From contig JBKPSV010000215.1 in assembly GCA_046735215.1 (NCBI GenBank), positions 1-9,216 of the forward strand: DNA of 9,216 nucleotides, written 5' to 3'. Origin of the DNA: JAMXLO01 sp046735215. GTDB taxonomy: Bacteria > Pseudomonadota > Alphaproteobacteria > Acetobacterales > Acetobacteraceae. Each line of letters opens with the position of its first letter. The stretch's first letter is position 1. The position numbers were made by a program, and so were the translations under genes. Below the pieces are notes generated by a model. The model did not search any database. It was given only the letters and a program-made list of their open reading frames with translations, and had not been told where the DNA came from. Below are positions 1 through 6,484 of the stretch, one piece after another.

Positions 1-386
1 TCGCTCAGGCTGTAGCGGTCACGCAGTTCTTGGTAGGTCTCCGGCATCACCTGCATCAGGCCCATGGCTCCGGCGGGCGAAGTGATCAGTTGGCCGTTCA
101 GGTATTCGTTACCGCCAGACTCGACGCGCATGACAGAGCGGACCCAGACTTCGGGCACGTCGAAGCGCGCGCTGGCCTCCCGGATGTAGGGCCCCCACGG
201 GTCCTCCGGTGGGCCAGGTGGCACATAGTTGCTGCGGGCGTGCGCGGCGTAGCGGGCGGCTTGTTGGGTGGCGTTGGTGCGCGGCCCCTGGCTGGCACAG
301 GCGGCAAGCAAGGCGAGGAGTGTAAGGGTGCCGATACCGCGCAGCGCAGCGACGCTGGGAAGGATGAGACGGTTCCGGCGTGTCAT
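1..386 (-). CDS. Lytic transglycosylase, SLT-type lipoprotein (5' part, runs off the left edge)
   Basis: Peptidoglycan lytic transglycosylases cleave the MurNAc-GlcNAc bond of the cell wall. The 128 residues visible here start with a basic N-terminus (MTRRNR), a hydrophobic stretch (about 17-29) and a lipobox, L-A-A-C30, so the mature protein should be a lipoprotein, probably outer-membrane anchored and facing the periplasm. A short spacer then leads into the SLT fold: W81 region, catalytic Glu89 in the R-V-E-S-G-G-N motif, and the G-L-M-Q-V-M-P motif at 109-115. The rest of the domain lies beyond base 1. The ATG at 386 is preceded by GGAGGT at 397-402 on the minus strand, ten bases upstream, which fixes the start. 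It is divergent from the exporter genes. The family call is firm; the subfamily is not determinable from this part. Confidence 0.88.
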   Translation of the reverse strand, partial: MTRRNRLILPSVAALRGIGTLTLLALLAACASQGPRTNATQQAARYAAHARSNYVPPGPPEDPWGPYIREASARFDVPEVWVRSVMRVESGGNEYLNGQLITSPAGAMGLMQVMPETYQELRDRYSLS

Positions 387-744
387 ACCAGGCAGGACCT
401 CCGAACGTTAGGGCGCGGCAGAAATAGCCGGAGGGCACGACGGCCGGGTGGCCGCCGCTCAGGTAACCGATCAGGAATCGAGCCTAAGCCCTTAACCCAA
501 ATCGAAGTTCTAGGCAAGGTCGTCTCGCCCTGGCGGGCAGAGGACCGGGAATTGCAGTGCGCACGTTGCAATTTTGCATCCACAGCGGGCCGGCCGGGTG
601 GCCGCTGCCCGCCGGCGAATCGGCAAGAACTGCGCTGTGCTCCGGCCTATCGACCCGGGCGAGCCGCGATCGGCGCCAACGGCTGCGACCGTCCGGCTGC
701 GGATACTTGGCCAACCGGTTCGGATCGGCTATCGCCCCGACTCA
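387..744. other. Divergent intergenic region between lytic transglycosylase and exporter operon
   Basis: No convincing gene lies in these 358 bases. Several frames are open by chance because of high GC, but none has a ribosome binding site or recognisable protein. The region must hold the promoters of both flanking transcription units. It contains two copies of CGGCCGGGTGGCCGC (441-455 and 591-605), an imperfect palindrome around GTGCGCAC (551-572), and an inverted pair GGCGGGCAG (532-540) / CTGCCCGCC (606-614). No -35/-10 pair could be assigned with confidence. Confidence 0.6.
441..605. repeat. Pair of 15-base direct repeats, each a small hairpin, 150 bases apart
   Basis: CGGCCGGGTGGCCGC occurs at 441-455 and again, identical, at 591-605. 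Each copy can fold as CGGCC-GGGT-GGCCG. Exact spacing is 150 bases. Both copies lie in the divergent intergenic region, so regulatory or structural use is possible, but chance in GC-rich DNA is not excluded. Confidence 0.4.
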
Positions 745-1602
745 ATGAGCTCCACTGTGCACGATCCCGTCGCCCGGGCGGGCGTCCTGGACTTTCGCGG
801 GCAAATGTCGCTCGCCTCGCGCAATAGGTGGGCGGCAATGGACATTGTCGAAGGGCTGAAACTCTGGCCCCTGGCCAGGTCGCTCGGTTGGCTCGACATC
901 CGTCTGCGTTACCGTGGCTCGCTGCTCGGGCCTGGCTGGCTGACATTATCGACCGCCGTGATGATCGGCGCGCTGGGCGTGCTGTATTCGACGCTGTTCC
1001 AGACCGACATCCACGATTACCTGCCATTCCTCGCGCTGTCGCAGATATTGTGGACCTTTCTCGCCGGCATGGTGAGCGAAGGCTGCTCCTGTTTCACCCA
1101 AGCAGAGGGCATGATCCTGGCGGCTCGCATGCCCCTGTTCCTGCACGCCTTGCGCACGCTGGTGCGCAATGTGCTGGTGCTGGCGCACAACATCCTGGTG
1201 CTGGTCGCCGTCTACCTGTACTTCCAGATCAACCCTGGTTGGACCGCGTTGCTATCACTGCCGGGCGTGGCGGTGTGGATCGTTGACATGCTGGCGGTCT
1301 GCCTGCTGCTTGGTGCGTTCTGCGCCAGGTTTCGCGATGTTGGCCCGATCATTGGCAGCATCATGCAGATCGCCTTCTTTCTGACACCGGTGATCTGGCA
1401 GCCTGAACAGCTTGGGCCCAGTCAGTGGACGCTGCCATTCAATCCGTTCTTCGCGCTGCTTGAAATTGTCCGCGCGCCATTGTTGGGCTCTGTGCCGTCA
1501 CTCACGGTCTGGAAAGCTGCCCTGTTCTACAGCGGAATTTTATGCGTGGTGTCGTGGCTGTTCTTTGTGCGCGCGCGTGGGCGCGTGCCTTTCTGGATGT
1601 GA
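745..1602 (+). CDS. ABC-2 type polysaccharide exporter permease (Wzm/KpsM/RfbA-like)
   Basis: This is the inner-membrane channel subunit of an ABC exporter that moves lipid-linked glycans (O-antigen, capsule or similar) from cytoplasm to periplasm. The 285-residue protein shows the family's amphipathic N-terminal region (DIRLRYRGSLLGPGW, 51-65), followed by about six hydrophobic segments (roughly 63-85, 92-110, 143-162, 167-190, 201-219, 257-275). The conserved motif C-A-R-F-R-D-V-G-P at 193-201 precedes the fifth segment, and the protein ends in RVPFWM as the family does. The frame is open upstream to 574; ATG 745 gives an N-terminal tail of usual length, but it lacks a clear ribosome binding site. 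ATG 838 (254 residues), with AGGTGGG upstream, is a credible alternative. Its stop overlaps the ATPase start. The exported glycan cannot be told, as no glycosyltransferase is in the window. Confidence 0.85.
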   Translation: MSSTVHDPVARAGVLDFRGQMSLASRNRWAAMDIVEGLKLWPLARSLGWLDIRLRYRGSLLGPGWLTLSTAVMIGALGVLYSTLFQTDIHDYLPFLALSQILWTFLAGMVSEGCSCFTQAEGMILAARMPLFLHALRTLVRNVLVLAHNILVLVAVYLYFQINPGWTALLSLPGVAVWIVDMLAVCLLLGAFCARFRDVGPIIGSIMQIAFFLTPVIWQPEQLGPSQWTLPFNPFFALLEIVRAPLLGSVPSLTVWKAALFYSGILCVVSWLFFVRARGRVPFWM

Positions 1603-2387
1603 TGGCCATGCGTGAGGATGCACGCATCGACATTCACGGTGTCTCCGTGTTCTTCCCGCTGTACCACGGCAGCAGTCGCAGCCTGAAGAAGACGGTAATG
1701 GCCGCCGCCTCCGGACGATTGGGCAAGGACATGCAGCAGCGCGTGGTGGTGCAGGCACTTCGCGACATATCCTTTGCGCTGACCAGCGGCGATCGGCTGG
1801 GCCTGATCGGCATGAATGGTGCAGGCAAGACCACTCTGTTGCGCACGCTCGCCGGGATTTACGAGCCGGTCATGGGGCACATGCGGATCAAAGGCAGCCT
1901 CAACTCGCTGCTCGATCCGAACCTCGGCATGAGTGTGGAGCTGACGGGACGCGAGAATGTGCTGCTGCGCGGTCTTTACAATCGGCTGTCGCGACCGGAG
2001 ATCAGCCGGCTCGAAGAGGATGTCGCGACGTTCGCCGAACTCGGCGACTTCATGGACCTGCCGATCCGCACCTACTCATCGGGCATGGTTATGCGGCTTG
2101 GCTTTGCCATGGCGACCGCGATCCGGCCGCAGATCCTGCTGATGGATGAGTGGTTCATGGTGGGCGATGCCGAGTTCCGCGAAAAGGCGCAGGTGCGGCT
2201 CGAGAACATGGTGCGGGGGGCGGAGATCCTGGTGATCTCGACGCACGACACCAGCGTGGTGCGCAACTGGTGCACGCGCGTGCTGTGGCTGGATCAGGGA
2301 CGGATTCATCTGGATGGTACGCCAGACGAGGTGCTGAAAGCTTATCTTGGCCACAGGCTGGCGCCACTCGAGGCGGAACGGGTCTGA
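1602..2387 (+). CDS. ABC exporter ATPase (Wzt/KpsT-like)
   Basis: This is the nucleotide-binding subunit that powers the adjacent permease. In 261 residues it shows Walker A G70-M-N-G-A-G-K-T-T, an ABC signature of the divergent YSSGM form (158-162) typical of polysaccharide exporters in place of LSGGQ, Walker B ILLMDE ending at E183, the D-E-W-F-M-V-G-D-A-E-F segment characteristic of Wzt/KpsT proteins, and the switch histidine in S-T-H215-D. It lacks the C-terminal carbohydrate-binding domain of long Wzt proteins, so it resembles the short KpsT/TagH class, in which export is not coupled to chain-end recognition by the ATPase. The start at ATG 1602 overlaps the permease TGA (TGATG), which indicates translational coupling; the frame is open to 1542, but upstream residues do not match the family. 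Confidence 0.92.
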   Translation: MAMREDARIDIHGVSVFFPLYHGSSRSLKKTVMAAASGRLGKDMQQRVVVQALRDISFALTSGDRLGLIGMNGAGKTTLLRTLAGIYEPVMGHMRIKGSLNSLLDPNLGMSVELTGRENVLLRGLYNRLSRPEISRLEEDVATFAELGDFMDLPIRTYSSGMVMRLGFAMATAIRPQILLMDEWFMVGDAEFREKAQVRLENMVRGAEILVISTHDTSVVRNWCTRVLWLDQGRIHLDGTPDEVLKAYLGHRLAPLEAERV

Positions 2388-2389
2388 CG

Positions 2390-3568
2390 GTGGCCATACT
2401 GCCGCTCTCGGATCTGACCGTACTTGAATTCAGCCACACCGTGATGGGACCGTCCTGTGGGGTTATGCTTGCCGATCTGGGCGCCGATGTGATCCGGGTG
2501 GAACCGGCGCCCGACGGGGATCGCACACGACGGCTGCACGGTTTCGCCACCGGGTTCTTCCGCTATTTCAATCGCAACAAGCGCAGCATCTGCGTCGACG
2601 TGAAATCGGATGAAGGTTTGGCAGTTGCGCAGGACCTGGTGAGGCACGCGGATGTCCTGCTCGAGAATTTCGGCCCAGGCACGATGGACCGACTCGGGCT
2701 TGGCTGGGAAGCGGTGCACGCGATGAACCCGCGGCTGATCTATTGTGCCCTGAAGGGTTTCCTGCCGGGGCCGTACGAACATCGCCCGTCGCTTGACGAA
2801 ATCGCGCAGTACATGACCGGCCTTGCCTACATGACCGGGCCGCCTGGTCAACCGCTGAGGGCGGGATCGTCGGTGATCGATATCACCGGTGGGGTGATGG
2901 GAGCGCTTGCGATCCTCGCCGCGCTGCGACAGCGCGACAAGGATGGCGAAGGACGGCAGATCACCAGCGCGTTGTACGAGAGTTCGGCGTTTCTGGTCGG
3001 ACAGCACATGGCGGGCGAGGCTGCGACCGGAACGCCGTCGCCGCCCATGCCGGCGCGTAGCGGCGCCTGGGGCATCTATGAAACGTTCGAGACGCTGAAC
3101 GGCGAGAAGCTGTTCATCGGCATCACCTCGGACAATCACTGGCGGTCGTTCTGCGCTAAGTTCCAGCGTCCGGATCTACTGGCTGACGAGCGCTTCACCA
3201 GCAATGCCGACCGGGTGAGGAACCGCCCCGCATTGCGCGAAATCGTCGCCGCTCTCGTGCGGGACGTGGCGATTGCCGATCTCGAGCGGGTCATGGACGA
3301 GGCAAACATTCCATTCTCGGCGGTGCGTACACCGTCTGATCTGTTCGACGATCCGCAGCTGAACGCATTCGGCCGCACGCTCAAAGTTCAGATGCCGAAG
3401 GGCAACATTGCCAATCTGCCCGGATTGCCGTTCTGCATCGACAACGAGGCGCCCGCGCTGCGCATGCAGCCTCCAGCGGCGGGCGAACACACCGATGCCA
3501 TCCTGCAAGCGCTGGGCTACTCAGCAGAGCGGATCAACGCCTTGCGGCGGGCGCTGGCGATAAGCTGA
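2390..3568 (+). CDS. Class III CoA-transferase, CaiB/BaiF family
   Basis: Family III CoA-transferases move CoA between a CoA thioester and a free carboxylic acid, through an aspartyl-CoA thioester. The 392-residue length is normal. The N-terminal core L-T-V-L-E-F...G-P-S-C-G...L-A-D-L-G-A-D-V-I-R-V-E-P (9-39), the N-R-N-K-R-S-I motif (61-67), L-L-E-N-F-G-P-G (90-97) and the G-R-Q-I-T-S-A-L-Y-E-S segment are all standard. Asp136 in P-S-L-D136-E-I-A-Q lies where the catalytic aspartate sits. The substrate cannot be deduced. The GTG start at 2390, 2 bases after the ATPase stop, is chosen because the family N-terminus begins here; the frame is open to 2150, but that part is a shadow of the ATPase gene. 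Tight spacing suggests cotranscription with the exporter, an unusual pairing that may be only positional. Confidence 0.88.
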   Translation: MAILPLSDLTVLEFSHTVMGPSCGVMLADLGADVIRVEPAPDGDRTRRLHGFATGFFRYFNRNKRSICVDVKSDEGLAVAQDLVRHADVLLENFGPGTMDRLGLGWEAVHAMNPRLIYCALKGFLPGPYEHRPSLDEIAQYMTGLAYMTGPPGQPLRAGSSVIDITGGVMGALAILAALRQRDKDGEGRQITSALYESSAFLVGQHMAGEAATGTPSPPMPARSGAWGIYETFETLNGEKLFIGITSDNHWRSFCAKFQRPDLLADERFTSNADRVRNRPALREIVAALVRDVAIADLERVMDEANIPFSAVRTPSDLFDDPQLNAFGRTLKVQMPKGNIANLPGLPFCIDNEAPALRMQPPAAGEHTDAILQALGYSAERINALRRALAIS

Positions 3569-3577
3569 CCGGACGCG

Positions 3578-3600
3578 GGCCTTAACCGAACCTTAAGGCC
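3578..3600. terminator. Perfect 8-bp hairpin after the CoA-transferase gene
   Basis: GGCCTTAA (3578-3585) and TTAAGGCC (3593-3600) form a perfect stem around a CCGAACC loop, 10 bases after the CoA-transferase stop. No T-run follows, so it is not a standard intrinsic terminator; it may attenuate transcription, stabilise the upstream mRNA 3' end, or mark a boundary between the exporter/CoA-transferase unit and the coiled-coil/actin unit. Confidence 0.45.
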
Positions 3601-3621
3601 GCTGCGTCAATCGACACGGCC

Positions 3622-4089
3622 ATGGTGGATCGAGCCGAGCGCGAACCGACGATGGAAGAGATCGTCGTCGCGCTGCGCGAGACGCGTCGCGCTGCCGGTC
3701 GCGTGCCGCCTTTCGCAGTCGTTGGCGGCCAGCGCGACAACAAACGGGCGCGGGATCACGTCGAAGACTCACAGAGCGCGACCAATGTTGCCGAACTGCG
3801 CGACAACGAAATTCAACGGCTGCTCGATGAGAATTCTCGCCTGAACGAGCGTGTGATGTACTTGCTGAAGGTGATCGAGCAGGAGCAGCCGCGCGGCCGC
3901 GCGGACACCGCAGCCGAGGTCAGCCACGACGCAATCCTCCATGACATCAGAAAGGCTCTCGAAGACGAACTCCGACCTGTTCTCGACGTATTGCTGCGTC
4001 TGCTCGAGAAACTGCACGCCTCCCCGGTCAGGCGCGAGCCGCACAACGATGGCGGCATCATCGACCTTGACGCACGCGCTCAAGAGTAA
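3622..4089 (+). CDS. Small coiled-coil protein of unknown function upstream of actin homologue
   Basis: I do not recognise this 155-residue protein. It is hydrophilic, charged and lacks a signal peptide or membrane span, so it should be cytoplasmic. Two stretches have heptad-like spacing of hydrophobic residues: about 57-90 (from A-E-L-R-D-N-E to I-E-Q-E-Q) and about 103-132 (from H-D-A-I-L-H-D to L-L-E-K-L-H). Both suggest coiled coils and oligomerisation; the link between them is Arg/Gly/Ala rich and the tail is acidic. It ends 18 bases before the actin-like gene in the same direction, so the two are probably one transcript and the protein is a candidate partner or regulator of the filament. 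ATG 3622 lacks a good ribosome binding site; ATG 3652 (M-E-E-I-V-V) is an alternative. That it is a real gene is supported by position and coiled-coil composition. Confidence 0.65.
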   Translation: MVDRAEREPTMEEIVVALRETRRAAGRVPPFAVVGGQRDNKRARDHVEDSQSATNVAELRDNEIQRLLDENSRLNERVMYLLKVIEQEQPRGRADTAAEVSHDAILHDIRKALEDELRPVLDVLLRLLEKLHASPVRREPHNDGGIIDLDARAQE

Positions 4090-4093
4090 TCGC

Positions 4094-4099
4094 TCAGGA
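4094..4099 (+). promoter_or_regulatory. Ribosome binding site of the actin-like gene
   Basis: The sequence CAGGAGATCTCC ahead of ATG 4108 puts an AGGAG core about eight bases from the start. This is the clearest plus-strand Shine-Dalgarno in the window and fixes the actin homologue's start, although the frame has no other plausible start nearby. Confidence 0.6.
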
Positions 4100-4107
4100 G
4101 ATCTCCA

Positions 4108-5123
4108 ATGGCCACCGCAGCCGCGCCGCAATCAGCCGTCAAAGGATTGGACCTTGGAACGAGCCGCATCGTGCTCGCCACTTTGAATGGACAGAAGGTC
4201 AACTTCACGCCGCAGCTTAATGCCTTCGTCGATATCCCCTACAGCAAGATGACCGAGCAGATGTTGACGCGCGAGAACATCCTGCACGAGGTCGAAGGAT
4301 CGCACATCTATGCCTACGGCAATCGTGCCGACGAATTCGCCAAGTTTCTTGAGGGCGATACGCGCCGGCCGATGCAGAGCGGGCTGCTCAATCCGACCGA
4401 ACCGAAGAACCTGCAGATGATCGAGTTGCTGCTCGGCCGCCTCTGCGGCAAGGCAAGCGATGGCGAAAAGCTATGCCTCAGCATACCGAGCGCTCCGCAA
4501 GACCGTGGCTCCGACCTGATTTACCACGAGCGCTCGGTGCAGGGCATCGTCGAAAAACTCGGATATCAGGCGCAACCGGTGAATGAAGGGCTCGCCATCG
4601 TCTATTCCGAGCTGAAGGACGCCAACTTCACCGGCATCGGCATGAGCTTCGGCGGCGGCATGTGCAACATCTGCCTCGCCTATCTCGGGCTTCCAGTGCT
4701 GACCGTGGCCACGACCAGAGCTGGTGACTACATCGATCACAGTGCCGCCTCGGTCACCGGCGAGACACCGACCACGGTGCGCCTGCACAAGGAAAACGCC
4801 GTCGAAAATGGCTTTGCACTCGACAGCGCCGAGGGTGGCGCGATCGACCGCGCTCTCTCGGTGTATTATGCCGACGTCATCGAGACGGCGGTGAGTGCGC
4901 TGCAGACCGCGATGGTCGAATCAAAGAAGCTGCCCCGCTTCACCGGCCCATCCCCATCGTGTGCGCGGGCGGCACGGCGATGGCGGGTAACTTCCTTGCC
5001 AATCTCAGCACGGCGATCAGTCGGACAAAGCTGCCGGTCGCGATCAGCGAGGTCACCATCGCCAAAGATCCCCTCAACGCCACCGCCAAGGGTGCGCTGG
5101 TCGGCGCCATGCTCAATATGTAA
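4108..5123 (+). CDS. Actin-superfamily ATPase (MreB/MamK-like), frameshifted near its 3' end
   Basis: The protein has the ATPase fold of the actin/Hsp70/MreB superfamily: phosphate-1 loop G13-L-D-L-G-T-S-R20, connect-1 helix near 92-110 (G-L-L-N-P-T-E-P), phosphate-2 loop at 178-188 (G-M-S-F-G-G-G-M-C-N-I) and E-G-L-A near 160-163. Such proteins form nucleotide-dependent filaments or act as ATP switches. The phosphate-2 loop is atypical: the usual D-I/L-G-G-G-T is S-F-G-G-G-M. The frame set by ATG 4108 stays open to a TGA at 5167-5169, but after residue 277 it encodes an Arg/Ser/Pro-rich nonsense tail. One base back, the expected C-terminus runs L-H-R-P-I-P-I-V-C-A-G-G-T-A-M-A-G (adenosine motif), then A-K-D-P-L-N-A-T-A-K-G-A (connect 2), to TAA 5121-5123, making 338 residues. 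It is either a real frameshift or a one-base sequence error. The superfamily is clear; the exact subfamily is not. Confidence 0.78.
4936..4940 (+). other. Frameshift point in actin-like gene (one C apparently missing)
   Basis: The bases read CTG CCC CGC TTC ACC. Restoring one C (CGC CTT CAC CGG CCC ATC) joins the two conserved halves seamlessly as K-L-P-R-L-H-R-P-I-P-I-V. The junction must lie between about 4933 and 4950. No slippery heptamer of the X-XXY-YYZ type is present, so programmed -1 frameshifting is unlikely. Confidence 0.7.
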
Positions 5124-5132
5124 GCGCAAGGG

Positions 5133-6206
5133 TCAGCCGAAGCGCACGCAGTTGATCGGCGGCATATGACCGGCAACCAGCGTCCATGCATCACCGCCAT
5201 CATCAGTGACCCATAGATGCCCGGTGGTGGATCCCATCGCGAGCCGTGTACCGGTCGCATCGACGGAAAGCGCGTGACGATACACCAGATCGTAGGCGTG
5301 TTGTTGCGGCAATCCCTCGGTCAGGACCTCGAACGATTGTGCACCGTCTCGCGTGCGCGCCACTGCGAGCCTGGCATCCACAGGTAGACGACACTCGTCC
5401 TTTACTCCGGGAACGAACCAGGCGGTGTCGGGATCATTCGGATGCACCGCCACGGCGAACCCGAACTTCGCGGGGCGGATGGTCGTGACCTCCTGCCAGG
5501 ACTGCGCTCCGTCATTGGAGAGGAACACGCCGTTATGGTGCTGCACCCACAGTGTGTCCGGCGCCGCAGCGCACTGCACCAGCCGGTGGATGTCCTGCAC
5601 TTCCGGCGCATGATTGCGCGGCGGGGGAAAGTATTCCGCATGCATTCCCTGGGAAGCAGCGCGCCAGTCGGCACCATCGTTGTCTGATCGCCATACGCCG
5701 CCGGTGGAAACCCCGATGGTGACGTGCGCAGAGTCGCGGGGATCGACGCAAATGGAAGCGACACCGGCATGGTCGAAGCCGCCGCCCATCCATTCCTTGC
5801 GTTCAGGCAGATCCCACAAGGCTTGGTTCAACGTCCAGGAGTCGCCGTGATCCTTTGACAGGAACAGCCCTCCCGGAATAGTGCCGCACCAGAGCCACCC
5901 GGGCCGATCCGCCCCGGCCGTCTCCAGACAGAACAGATACGACACACTCGCCCCGTCGATGTCGCTCTTGGGAAAGGCGGGCGCAGAAATCTCCTGCCAG
6001 CTCTTTCCGCCGTCGCGGGAGCGCTGCAGTTTTACCCCGAAATGCCCGAGCGCTTCAGCCGCGTAAAGCGCACCATCGCGCGGATCGGCTAGCAGCATCG
6101 AAATTGGATCGCCGAGAAAGTGCGTCGTGGCAATGGACCATTGGGCGTGAGTGCGCCGCAATTCAAACAGGCCCTTCTTGGTGCCGACCAGCAGCCGCTC
6201 GCTCAT
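5133..6206 (-). CDS. Asp-box (BNR) beta-propeller protein, sortilin/sialidase-like repeat family
   Basis: The 357-residue protein is built of repeats carrying Asp boxes, S/T-x-D-x-G-x-x-W/F. Six are visible: 63-70 (SRDGGKSW), 117-124 (SKDHGDSW), 174-181 (SDNDGADW), 230-237 (SNDGAQSW), 285-292 (TRDGAQSF) and 334-341 (TDDGGDAW). Asp boxes are structural turns on propeller blades and do not by themselves show sialidase activity; the Arg triad and Tyr/Glu pair of true sialidases were not recognised, although databases often label such proteins exo-alpha-sialidase. It begins MSERLLVGTKKGLF, with no signal peptide, so it is probably cytoplasmic. The gene follows the ubiquitin-fold gene after 3 bases, which suggests one operon and a joint function. 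It ends 9 bases from the actin-like gene's restored stop, convergently. The function is unknown. Confidence 0.82.
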   Translation of the reverse strand: MSERLLVGTKKGLFELRRTHAQWSIATTHFLGDPISMLLADPRDGALYAAEALGHFGVKLQRSRDGGKSWQEISAPAFPKSDIDGASVSYLFCLETAGADRPGWLWCGTIPGGLFLSKDHGDSWTLNQALWDLPERKEWMGGGFDHAGVASICVDPRDSAHVTIGVSTGGVWRSDNDGADWRAASQGMHAEYFPPPRNHAPEVQDIHRLVQCAAAPDTLWVQHHNGVFLSNDGAQSWQEVTTIRPAKFGFAVAVHPNDPDTAWFVPGVKDECRLPVDARLAVARTRDGAQSFEVLTEGLPQQHAYDLVYRHALSVDATGTRLAMGSTTGHLWVTDDGGDAWTLVAGHMPPINCVRFG

Positions 6207-6209
6207 TCT

Positions 6210-6479
6210 CTATCCACCCGACAACGCCTGGAACACGAACAGCTCATCATCATCGTCGACCGGATCGCTGAGATGTTCGCGATCGACGATGCGCTCGCCA
6301 TTCAAATAGATCGCCACGTGTTTGCGCACCCGATCCTGGTCATCCAGGATGTAGGATCGCAACCGTGGCTGAGCGGCGAACACGTGCTCCAGCACGGCTC
6401 GCACGTTTCCTCCTGGTGCGGTCTGCAGCGGGCAGTCAATGTGCCGCTGCAGATTCGCAGTGAAGGCGACCTGCGCCAT
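6210..6479 (-). CDS. MoaD/ThiS-family ubiquitin-fold protein with C-terminal Gly-Gly
   Basis: The 89-residue product starts M-A-Q-V-A-F-T-A-N-L-Q-R-H and ends F-V-F-Q-A-L-S-G-G. The length, beta-grasp pattern and terminal Gly-Gly match sulfur-carrier proteins of the MoaD/ThiS family, which are adenylated by an E1-like enzyme and carry sulfur as a C-terminal thiocarboxylate for cofactor or amino-acid synthesis. No E1, MoaE, ThiG or cysteine synthase gene is in the window, so this is not evidence for molybdopterin or thiamine synthesis here. The partner next door is the propeller protein, 3 bases downstream. The open frame extends upstream to 6512, but ATG 6479 gives the family-like N-terminus and lies 5 bases after the VOC stop; the ribosome binding site is weak, so coupling to the upstream gene is likely. 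Confidence 0.8.
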   Translation of the reverse strand: MAQVAFTANLQRHIDCPLQTAPGGNVRAVLEHVFAAQPRLRSYILDDQDRVRKHVAIYLNGERIVDREHLSDPVDDDDELFVFQALSGG

Positions 6480-6484
6480 GCGGC

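Noticed and set aside
30..827. A 265-codon plus-strand ORF at the left end
   Set aside because: It runs antisense to the lytic transglycosylase lipoprotein, whose lipobox, catalytic motif and ribosome binding site are clear, and continues through the intergenic region with low-complexity Arg/Gly-rich sequence.
2342..3139. A 265-codon minus-strand ORF within the CoA-transferase gene
   Set aside because: It is antisense to a clear family member on the plus strand and results from GC-rich codon bias.
4933..4950. Programmed -1 ribosomal frameshifting in the actin-like gene
   Set aside because: There is no X-XXY-YYZ slippery heptamer, and the frame restores perfectly by one C; a mutation or sequence error is simpler.
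4108..5123. Magnetosome island (MamK) interpretation
   Set aside because: The ATPase resembles MamK only at superfamily level, and no other mam/mms gene is in the window.
5133..6206. True sialidase (neuraminidase)
   Set aside because: Asp boxes alone are structural and shared by sortilin-like and other propellers; the sialidase catalytic residues were not recognised and there is no signal peptide.
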